A DNA stretch of 8,321 nucleotides from Bacillota bacterium (lineage in GTDB: Bacteria > Bacillota > Clostridia > Christensenellales > QAND01). How positions within the stretch are numbered: the stretch's first letter is position 1; each line of letters starts with the position of its first letter. Made by a program: the position numbers and the translations under genes. The notes beneath the pieces are model-generated. The model had not been told where the DNA came from, ran no database searches, and saw nothing but the letters and a program-made list of their open reading frames with translations. Of this stretch, positions 1 through 5,169 are shown piece after piece. The DNA lies in assembly GCA_003150225.1 (NCBI GenBank), contig QAND01000007.1, positions 1 through 8,321 on the forward strand, written 5' to 3'.

Positions 1-320
<320 letters not shown>

Positions 321-386
321 AAGCATACGGCTTTGTTAAGTCGGAAGACGTAGAATTTCTTGCTTCCTTCTCCTATGTGGTTTCCT

Positions 387-418
387 TTGTGCTCATAAAA
401 ATAGCACTCTGGTATACA
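387..418 (+). promoter_or_regulatory. possible internal promoter before tRNA-Asn/5S
   Basis: The 111-base spacer between 23S and the tRNA contains an extended -10-like element, TGG followed by TATACA (410-418), about 14 bases before the tRNA. The best -35 candidate, TTGTGC (387-392), is 20 bases upstream, which is longer than ideal. It could give the tRNA and 5S some independent transcription. It could equally be a chance AT-rich patch in a transcribed spacer. Confidence 0.28.
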
Positions 419-431
419 ATAGAATAAACGA

Positions 432-507
432 TCCTCAATAGCTCAGTTGGTAGAGCGTTCGGCTGTTAACCGAAATGTCGTAGGTTCGAGTCCTACTTGA
501 GGAGCCA
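432..507 (+). tRNA. tRNA-Asn (anticodon GTT)
   Basis: A complete 76-nt cloverleaf. The acceptor stem TCCTCAA (432-438) pairs with TTGAGGA (497-503), followed by discriminator G and an encoded CCA (505-507). The D arm contains GCTCAGTTGGTAGAGC. The anticodon stem TTCGG/CCGAA encloses the loop CTGTTAA, giving anticodon GTT at 465-467, which reads AAC/AAT asparagine codons. The T arm is GTAGGTTCGAGTCCTAC. It lies between 23S and 5S and ends only 2 bases before 5S, so it is almost certainly processed from the same transcript as 5S. Confidence 0.97.
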
Positions 508-509
508 TT

Positions 510-625
510 TCCGGTGGTAATGGCTAAGGGGATCCACCTGTTCCCATTCCGAACACAGCAGTTAAGCCCTTACACGTCGACAATACTTGGCTGGCAACGG
601 CCTGGGAAGATAGATCGCCGCCGGA
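510..625 (+). rRNA. rrf: 5S ribosomal RNA
   Basis: A 116-nt 5S rRNA. The terminal helix I is formed by TCCGGTGG (510-517) and CCGCCGGA (618-625). The conserved core CCGAACACAGCAGTTAAGC of helix III and loops B/C is present, as is the loop E/helix IV-V region with GCCTGGGAAGATAG. Length and helix ends fit bacterial 5S. Only 2 bases separate it from the tRNA CCA end, so maturation of the two molecules must be coupled. Confidence 0.95.
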
Positions 626-635
626 TTCTAAAACG

Positions 636-667
636 AAGTGGCCACAGATTTTGCTCTGTGGCCGCTT
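636..667. terminator. rRNA operon terminator, probably bidirectional
   Basis: A long inverted repeat beginning 10 bases after 5S. AAGTGGCCACAGA (636-648) pairs with TCTGTGGCCGCTT (655-667) around the 6-base loop TTTTGC, giving 13 pairs with one wobble. The + strand tail is a broken T-run (GTGGTTTTGG). On the minus strand the tail is CGTTTTAG. It sits between the end of 5S and the stop codon of the convergent gene, so it probably ends both transcripts, although neither U-tract is strong. Confidence 0.8.
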
Positions 668-680
668 TGTGGTTTTGGAA

Positions 681-1355
681 CTACGCTATAGGTCCCAGCA
701 GTGCGATGGCACAATAAGCGCTGACGCCCTGATCGGCCAGCAGCAGCGGCTCATTTGCCTGTATGCAGAGTTCTAGCACATCCCCTTGATACAGGGGTAG
801 AATGGTTTGACAGGCGATGGAAGCGCCGCCCTGGGGCACAGTGCGCTTGGAAGGCGTCAGAGCGGTGCCTCCTACGGAGAGCATGATTGCGGCTTCCCCG
901 ATCTTCTGGGAGCTTGTGGAAACCCCGTAGGACAGAAGATAGACGCCCGCTTTCTGGATGACTATCCCTTGGCCGCCCTCCTGCATGGTCATCCCATAGA
1001 GGTGGTCAGCGCCCAACGGCAGCGCTAGAGTCTGGTCCTTTTCCCCGTTGGCGATGATAGGACGGCAGCAGGAGAAGCTGCCGTATACGGCGGGTTCCAG
1101 GCCGCCGGAGGGTCCCATGGGCCCCTGCTCCCCTCTCGGTCCCGGTTCCCCCCGTTCCCCTTTGGGCCCCTGTGGCCCTGCTTCCCCGCGAGGCCCTTCT
1201 TTGCCGGGAAGCCCCGGCTTTCCCTGCGGGCCAGGATCCCCTTTGGGCCCTCTTTCCCCCTGTGGCCCAGCAGGCCCGGCTACCGGCTCTGGCATGGGAT
1301 ATGTAAGCCTTCTTCCGCATCGTGGACACACCAAATAGCGTGGATCGGAATGCAT
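681..1355 (-). CDS. collagen-like triple-helix repeat protein with C-terminal globular domain
   Basis: A 224-residue protein in three parts. Residues 1-26 carry a CPRCG motif (Cys10 and Cys13), half of a zinc-ribbon-like knuckle. Residues 27-83 are 19 uninterrupted Gly-X-Y triplets rich in GPQ, GER, GPK and GEP. The rest, from Gly84 to 224, is a globular domain ending in hydrophobic strands ([15 protein letters not shown]-like segments, [11 protein letters not shown]). This layout matches the BclA type of spore-surface proteins, where a C1q/TNF-like C-terminal domain trimerises the collagen stalk. There is no signal peptide, membrane segment or LPXTG anchor, which would suit assembly from inside a mother cell onto a spore, though that role is inferred. 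The start is set by AAGGAG (1365-1370) nine bases upstream. The gene converges on the rRNA terminator and diverges from sdaAB. Cys96-Cys97 are adjacent at the start of the globular domain. Confidence 0.88.
   Translation of the reverse strand: MHSDPRYLVCPRCGRRLTYPMPEPVAGPAGPQGERGPKGDPGPQGKPGLPGKEGPRGEAGPQGPKGERGEPGPRGEQGPMGPSGGLEPAVYGSFSCCRPIIANGEKDQTLALPLGADHLYGMTMQEGGQGIVIQKAGVYLLSYGVSTSSQKIGEAAIMLSVGGTALTPSKRTVPQGGASIACQTILPLYQGDVLELCIQANEPLLLADQGVSAYCAIALLGPIA
1107..1277 (-). repeat. 19 Gly-X-Y collagen triplets
   Basis: DNA encoding residues 27-83 of the collagen-like protein, with glycine at every third residue and no interruption. Proline is frequent at X, and charged residues (Lys, Arg, Glu, Asp) provide likely inter-chain ion pairs ([17 protein letters not shown]). 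Codons vary between triplets, so this is a protein-level repeat rather than a simple DNA tandem repeat. Such tracts commonly vary in copy number between strains. Confidence 0.95.
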
Positions 1356-1406
1356 ATCTTTTTTCTCCTTTTTAAAGATTGGTTCATTTCAATATATACA
1401 AAGGGA

Positions 1407-1422
1407 TGGGAAATGGTTCCCA
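1407..1422. promoter_or_regulatory. perfect inverted repeat in divergent intergenic region
   Basis: TGGGAA-N4-TTCCCA is a perfect 6-bp dyad between the collagen-like gene and sdaAB. On the minus strand it lies just upstream of an AT-rich TATATA patch (1391-1398) that could act as a -10 for the collagen-like gene. It could be an operator or a small hairpin. No known regulator box was recognised. Confidence 0.3.
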
Positions 1423-1456
1423 AAGCCAAGTTGTCTCCTGTAAATGCACCTGTACG

Positions 1457-1485
1457 TTGCGGACTTTTTCTGTCCATACTATACT
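1457..1485 (+). promoter_or_regulatory. sigma-A-type promoter of sdaAB-sdaAA
   Basis: A -35 TTGCGG (1457-1462), 17-base spacer and -10 TATACT (1480-1485) predict transcription starting near 1491-1492. This leaves a leader of only about 16 bases that is essentially the ribosome binding site, so little room exists for RNA-based control. Regulation is more likely by a protein at the promoter. Confidence 0.72.
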
Positions 1486-1507
1486 TAAGACAAGGGGAGG
1501 GGTTTTT

Positions 1508-2170
1508 ATGCAGCGATACAGCGTGTTTGACATCATCGGCCCGCGGATGGTGGGGCCTTCCAGCTCCCATACCGCGGGAGCGGCCCGGCTGGCCTATACG
1601 GTTCACCGGCTTGCGGGATATGATGTGCGCAGGGTGGCGTTTACCCTATACGGTTCCTTTGCCGAGACCGGACGTGGCCATGGAACCGATAAAGCCTTGA
1701 TCGGAGGCATTTTGGGATTTGCCCCTGACGATATGCGGATTCGAGACGCCTACGAGCTGGCTCAAGAGGCGGGCCTTTCGGTAGAGCTGATCTTTTCCCA
1801 GGAACCCATGCCCCATCCCAATACCGTACGAATCGAGGCGGTAAACGGCCGGGGGGAATCCATCGAGGTTTTGGGGGAATCCATCGGCGGCGGCAGCATT
1901 CGGATCACCGCCATCAACGGCCTTAGTGTGGAACTCACCGGGGAATATCCCACTCTGATTATTCAGCATCACGATTATCCGGGGGTGATCGCCCGGGTAA
2001 CGGAGATTCTGGCGGAACGGTACATCAACATCGCCTTTATGCGGGTGTTTCGGCACGCGAAAAACGCCGATGCGTTTATGATCATCGAAACGGACCATCA
2101 GGTGGAGGAGCAGGTCAAGGAGAGTATCCTGGCGTCCTGTCAGGAGATCAGCAAGGTTTTCGCGGTCTAG
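1508..2170 (+). CDS. sdaAB: L-serine dehydratase, iron-sulfur-dependent, beta subunit
   Basis: A 220-residue beta subunit of the two-subunit iron-sulfur L-serine dehydratase, which deaminates serine to pyruvate and ammonia in the cytoplasm. Diagnostic motifs are MVGPSSSHTAGA (about 14-25), LYGSFAETGRGHGTDKAL (47-64), MPHPNT (101-106) and GESIGGGSI (123-131). An ACT regulatory domain occupies about 147-220 (YPTLIIQHHDYPGVIARVTE onward). The ACT domain often serves in amino-acid sensing or subunit contact. The ATG at 1508 is chosen over an upstream in-frame ATG at 1379 because AAGGGGAGG (1492-1500) lies seven bases before it, the promoter at 1457-1485 lies downstream of 1379, and the family normally starts with this YSVFDIIGPRM segment. 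sdaAA follows after 12 bases, so the two subunits are co-transcribed. Confidence 0.96.
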   Translation: MQRYSVFDIIGPRMVGPSSSHTAGAARLAYTVHRLAGYDVRRVAFTLYGSFAETGRGHGTDKALIGGILGFAPDDMRIRDAYELAQEAGLSVELIFSQEPMPHPNTVRIEAVNGRGESIEVLGESIGGGSIRITAINGLSVELTGEYPTLIIQHHDYPGVIARVTEILAERYINIAFMRVFRHAKNADAFMIIETDHQVEEQVKESILASCQEISKVFAV

Positions 2171-2182
2171 GAGGGAGTGTCC

Positions 2183-3058
2183 ATGGATTTTACCACGGGA
2201 AAGGAATTGCTAGAGCTGTGCCGGGCCGAGGGGATTACCATCGCCGAGGCGATGCAGCGCCGGGAGGAATCGGTATTTGAGACCAACCGCCGGGAGATAC
2301 GGGCTCAAATGGAAGAAAACCTTTCGGTGATGGAGGAATCCATCCGTTTGGGGATGGATACGAAACGCTCCCAGAGCGGCCTGTCTGGGGGCGATGCGCA
2401 GCGCCTTCTCCGTTACAGCCGGGAGGGATCGGCCTCGGGGCGCGGCTTTTGCACCGCCGTAGCGGCCTCGATGGCGGTGGTGGAATGGAATGCCGCTATG
2501 GGTCGCATTGTAGCGGCGCCCACAGCGGGGGCCAGCGGCATTCTGCCGGGAACCCTTCTAACCCTGGGGCAGGAACGGAACCTGCCCCGGGAGGCCCTTG
2601 TAGACGCCCTGTTTACCGCCGGTGCGGTGGGTATGCTCATCGCCACCCACGCCACCGTGGCGGGGGCGGACGGGGGGTGCCAGGCTGAGACGGGAACGGC
2701 GGCCTCCATGGCGGCTGCCGCTCTGGTGGAGGCTCTGGGCGGTACGCCTCGGATGGCACTGGATGCGGGAGCCATGGCCCTCAAGAACGTTATGGGGCTG
2801 GTGTGCGATCCAGTGGGGGGCCTGGTGGAATGTCCCTGTGTCAAGCGAAACGCTATGGGAGCCGCCAATGCCCTTTTGTGCGCCGACTTGGCCCTGGCCG
2901 GGATTCAGAGCGTCATCCCCTTTGACGACGCGGTGTCCTCCATGGCGGCTGTAGGCCGGGCGCTGCCATCGGAACTGCGGGAGACGGCCAGGGGAGGCCT
3001 TGCGGCTACACCGGCGGCCCAGGCCTGTATGGCCTGTGCCGGCTATAAAGGATCCTGA
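2183..3058 (+). CDS. sdaAA: L-serine dehydratase, iron-sulfur-dependent, alpha subunit
   Basis: A 291-residue catalytic alpha subunit that carries the [4Fe-4S] cluster and pairs with SdaAB. Family motifs are SQSGLSGGDA, AAPTAGASGILPG, GADGGCQAETGTAASMAAAALVE and LVCDPVGGLVECPCVKRNAMGAANA. Three cysteines, Cys166, Cys208 and Cys219, have the 42- and 11-residue spacing that I recall for the cluster ligands of the Legionella single-chain enzyme. The length is normal (about 290-300). ATG 2183 is preferred over the in-frame GTG at 2177 because AGGAGG (2169-2174), overlapping the sdaAB stop, is 8 bases from the ATG but only 2 from the GTG. An oddity is the last stretch, ACMACAGYKGS after GGLAATP: it adds a Cys282-x-x-Cys285 pair where I would expect a cysteine-free tail. 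Confidence 0.96.
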   Translation: MDFTTGKELLELCRAEGITIAEAMQRREESVFETNRREIRAQMEENLSVMEESIRLGMDTKRSQSGLSGGDAQRLLRYSREGSASGRGFCTAVAASMAVVEWNAAMGRIVAAPTAGASGILPGTLLTLGQERNLPREALVDALFTAGAVGMLIATHATVAGADGGCQAETGTAASMAAAALVEALGGTPRMALDAGAMALKNVMGLVCDPVGGLVECPCVKRNAMGAANALLCADLALAGIQSVIPFDDAVSSMAAVGRALPSELRETARGGLAATPAAQACMACAGYKGS

Positions 3059-3060
3059 TA

Positions 3061-3098
3061 AAAAACCGCCTCCAGCCGTGGTCGGAGGCGGTTTTTTT
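3061..3098. terminator. strong bidirectional intrinsic terminator
   Basis: AAAAACCGCCTCC (3061-3073) pairs with GGAGGCGGTTTTT (3084-3096), leaving a 10-base loop. The + strand ends in TTTTTTT and the minus strand in TTTTTT, so it works in both directions. It separates the sdaAA stop (3056-3058) from the stop of the convergent peptidase gene (3101-3103) with almost no spare sequence. Confidence 0.94.
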
Positions 3099-3100
3099 AT

Positions 3101-4384
3101 TTAGGTGGCCTGGGTCATGCCGATGGTGAGAATGCCCACGTTGTCCCGGTAAATGGAATCGAATTGGCTGAGTGGAAGGGGGCTTTCCCCCAGCCCTACC
3201 TCGATGGTGTAGCCCGGCCGGTTATAGTCCTGGATGAACCAGTCCTTGTATCCGGCAAAGCCCGAAGCATAGGGAGTGTCCTCCACGGAATAACCACTGG
3301 ACCGACCCATCAAAAGGGCGATTTGCCGGGAGCGCGGGGGCTCGTAATCCAAAAACCGCCAGTAGATTACCCTCCCCTGGGAATGATAGGACAGGGTCAG
3401 GGAAAAATCGTGCTCCCGGGTAAAGCGGTAGATGGCGGCGCTTTCGGGCTGGCTGAGGGGCCTAGGGCCCACATAATCCCGTGGCCCGGGCTGGGTGTAC
3501 CCCTGGGAAAATTTGATCCGCTGGGCGTTTTCCCATCCGGCGGGGTATTGCAGGTTTAAGTCCACCCCTTGGATGTTGGCTTTCCAGCCCTGGGGAAAGG
3601 GAACGGCGGGATACCGGCTGGCGTAGCGGCGGGCTTCCCGGTACCGGGGACTGGTGGTGGGAATGGCTCCGGTTACCAAATCCACCCCATCGGGGTTTAC
3701 CATGGGCGCCATATAGAGGGTAGTGCTGCGGAACAGGATGGAAGCGGGGGTGCCGTAAACCCGGCTTCCGGTGGCGTAAGCCTGGGCATATTCCTCCAGG
3801 TATTTGAGCAGTACCGGCGTGGTGATCCATTCGTTGGCATGGTGGGCGGCGTTGTAGAATACCGAGGCAGGGCCGCTTCCCATGACCAAATAGGGAAGGT
3901 TGGTTCCCATGACGCTCTGCCCTAAAACACCGCCGCCCATAAAGGGGTACCGGGCCAAGAGCCCCTCGGTAACGAGGCCCAACAGGGTGCTGGTATAGGG
4001 GATGTTGGTGGGTACCACGGAGAAGCCCAGGGGGACGATGAGGGTCTGGCCCGCCTGGAGACGGTTGAAATTCACCATGGGATTGGCGGTGGCGATGGCC
4101 CCGGGAGCCGAACCGAACCGGCTGCGGATGCTCCTCAGGGTATCCCCTTGTCGGACGCTGTACACGGTATATCCCTTTAGATACGGGAGCAGGGCCCGCC
4201 AGGTCTGCGGTCCAACGATGCCGTCGGGGGCGAGGCCGTTCCGAACCTGGAATCCCTTTACGGCGTTTTCGGTCATAGGGCCGAAGATGCCGTCTAGGCT
4301 TCCAGGGCGGTACCCGCTCCGGGTCAGTCCGAGCTGCAATAGGGACACGTCGGGCCCTTGGCTGTAACGCCGCAGGATGGTCAT
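3101..4384 (-). CDS. M14-family gamma-D-glutamyl-diamino-acid endopeptidase with peptidoglycan-binding and LysM domains
   Basis: A 427-residue zinc peptidase. Residues about 10-66 form a PG_binding_1 domain (VSLLQLGLTRSGY, DGIFGPMTENAVKGFQ, DGIVGPQTW). Residues 71-117 are a LysM domain (YTVRQGDTLRSI, NFNRLQAGQTLIVP). From about 130 to the end is an M14 catalytic domain. Zinc ligands are His182 and Glu185 (HxxE in HHANEW) and His334 (SYHSQG); the catalytic glutamate is Glu395 (YTIEVG). The position of the carboxypeptidase C-terminus-binding Asn-Arg reads DLNLQYPAGW, lacking the arginine, as in ENP1/YqgT-like enzymes that cut the gamma-D-Glu to diaminopimelate bond in cell-wall peptides. No signal peptide is visible, fitting sporulation or peptide-recycling enzymes. 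The start has GGAGG (4393-4397) 8 bases upstream; the longer open frame toward 5059 runs antisense to the next gene and is not coding. Confidence 0.93.
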   Translation of the reverse strand: MTILRRYSQGPDVSLLQLGLTRSGYRPGSLDGIFGPMTENAVKGFQVRNGLAPDGIVGPQTWRALLPYLKGYTVYSVRQGDTLRSIRSRFGSAPGAIATANPMVNFNRLQAGQTLIVPLGFSVVPTNIPYTSTLLGLVTEGLLARYPFMGGGVLGQSVMGTNLPYLVMGSGPASVFYNAAHHANEWITTPVLLKYLEEYAQAYATGSRVYGTPASILFRSTTLYMAPMVNPDGVDLVTGAIPTTSPRYREARRYASRYPAVPFPQGWKANIQGVDLNLQYPAGWENAQRIKFSQGYTQPGPRDYVGPRPLSQPESAAIYRFTREHDFSLTLSYHSQGRVIYWRFLDYEPPRSRQIALLMGRSSGYSVEDTPYASGFAGYKDWFIQDYNRPGYTIEVGLGESPLPLSQFDSIYRDNVGILTIGMTQAT

Positions 4385-4403
4385 GCTGCATACCTCCCCA
4401 TCT

Positions 4404-4420
4404 GCGTGCTGTGGGCACGC
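4404..4420 (-). other. hairpin just upstream of the peptidase ribosome binding site
   Basis: GCGTGC (4404-4409) and GCACGC (4415-4420) form a perfect 6-bp dyad with a 5-base loop. On the peptidase transcript it ends about 6 bases before the GGGGAGG ribosome binding site. It may be an RNA hairpin that affects initiation or stability, or a protein operator. I found no convincing sigma-A promoter for the peptidase in 4385-4558, so a sporulation sigma factor is possible. Confidence 0.4.
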
Positions 4421-4462
4421 TCCTACCGTCATCCTATGTGAAGGAAGGGCGATCCATGAACC

Positions 4463-4483
4463 CCGGTTCTTTGATTTTACCGG
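4463..4483. promoter_or_regulatory. inverted repeat straddling the -35 element
   Basis: CCGGT-N11-ACCGG, a perfect 5-bp dyad, surrounds the -35 TTGATT (4471-4476) of the rightward promoter. A dimeric repressor bound here would block that promoter, so it is a candidate operator. The half-sites are short and GC-rich, and a chance match cannot be excluded. Confidence 0.3.
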
Positions 4484-4498
4484 AGGATATGCTATACT
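4471..4498 (+). promoter_or_regulatory. sigma-A-type promoter of the membrane protein-dus operon
   Basis: A -35 TTGATT (4471-4476), 16-base spacer and -10 TATACT (4493-4498), with an extended -10 TGC directly before it. The start is predicted near 4504, giving a leader of about 55 bases. Confidence 0.75.
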
Positions 4499-4515
4499 AT
4501 AACGGCTTATAACCC

Positions 4516-4535
4516 GGGGCTCAGGGAGCCACCCC
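4516..4535 (+). other. leader hairpin before the membrane protein gene
   Basis: GGGGCTC (4516-4522) pairs with GAGCC-A-CC (4526-4533) around the loop AGG, a 7-bp stem with one bulged A. It begins about 12 bases after the predicted transcription start and is followed by AAAGGTGA (4548-4555), the ribosome binding site. No T-run follows, so it is not a terminator. It may protect the 5' end or be neutral. Confidence 0.4.
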
Positions 4536-4558
4536 TTCGTGAATACAAAGGTGAAGTC

Positions 4559-5164
4559 ATGAATAAACCAAAACCGAAAGCCGCGCAAAAAAGCCTGCTG
4601 TCCTATTTCGGCAGGCGTACGCTGATCGTGTGCATCGTCATCCTCATTGGCCTGATTGCCATGACCATGTCCATGAAGATCAGCAACTGCTCCGTCCTGG
4701 TGGGGGACGCCATGTCCGCCCGGGCGGATTATATCCTGACCGGTACCCAGGAGAGCAAGGATGCTCTTAGCCGTTTCTTTACCCAGGAGTACCTGGCTTC
4801 GGGCGCCATCGAAGAGGAACGGCACCGGTACGACTCCTATAACATCAGCAACTACATCGACCTGCCCTCCACGGGCTGGATCTGGGTATGGCCCTGGAGC
4901 TCCAGCGCGTCGGTGCGGGTGTACGATAAGGTCACCAGCATCATGGGAGTGGCCATTACCGATGGGGAAACCAACGAAAACGGCGATACCACCGCCGTTG
5001 CCCCCACGCCGCCCCGCTGGCAGACCGGAACCTATAGCGTACGGGTCAAGCGGGTTCACGGCCAGTGGCTGGTGGACAGCATCAAGCTCATCAAGCTGGA
5101 CGAGCAGGAGGCGGCTCCCACCCCCACCCCAGCGGCGGAGCCCACCGCTACACCGGGAGCATAA
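4559..5164 (+). CDS. hypothetical single-pass membrane protein with cystatin/NTF2-like extracellular domain
   Basis: A 201-residue protein I do not recognise by name. Residues 1-20 are basic (KPKPKAAQK, GRR), which predicts a cytoplasmic N terminus. About 21-37 (LIVCIVILIGLIAMTMS) is one membrane segment. Residues 40-182 are predicted to lie outside: an alpha-helical start (SMKISNCSVLVGDAMSARAD, ESKDALSRFFTQEYLA), then strands including a Trp-rich GWIWVWPW and ending in GTYSVRVKRVHGQWLVDSIKLIKL. That last pattern, a strand-turn-strand with GQWLVDS, is typical of small NTF2/cystatin-like folds, so I suggest that fold without assigning function. The C terminus (about 188-201) is Pro/Thr/Ala-rich (PTPTPAAEPTATPGA). 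The ATG follows AAAGGTGA. dus begins 5 bases after the stop, so the two share a transcript. Confidence 0.85.
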   Translation: MNKPKPKAAQKSLLSYFGRRTLIVCIVILIGLIAMTMSMKISNCSVLVGDAMSARADYILTGTQESKDALSRFFTQEYLASGAIEEERHRYDSYNISNYIDLPSTGWIWVWPWSSSASVRVYDKVTSIMGVAITDGETNENGDTTAVAPTPPRWQTGTYSVRVKRVHGQWLVDSIKLIKLDEQEAAPTPTPAAEPTATPGA

Positions 5165-5169
5165 GGGCT

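Noticed and set aside
514..717. Open reading frame of 67 codons across 5S rRNA
   Set aside because: It overlaps the 5S gene and the terminator and has no ribosome binding site or recognisable protein.
1048..1338. Proline-rich frame on the + strand opposite the collagen-like gene ([14 protein letters not shown])
   Set aside because: It is the complement of the GGN-CCN codons of the Gly-X-Y tract, which automatically yields a Pro/Gly-rich mirror. The minus strand has the ribosome binding site and the full domain structure.
1379..1507. 43-residue N-terminal extension of SdaAB from an ATG at 1379
   Set aside because: It starts upstream of the promoter at 1457-1485 and lacks a ribosome binding site, and the family starts at the 1508 ATG.
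4385..5059. Long minus-strand frame continuous with the peptidase gene
   Set aside because: It runs antisense through the membrane protein gene and adds no recognisable domain. The ribosome binding site and peptidoglycan-binding domain start fix 4384.
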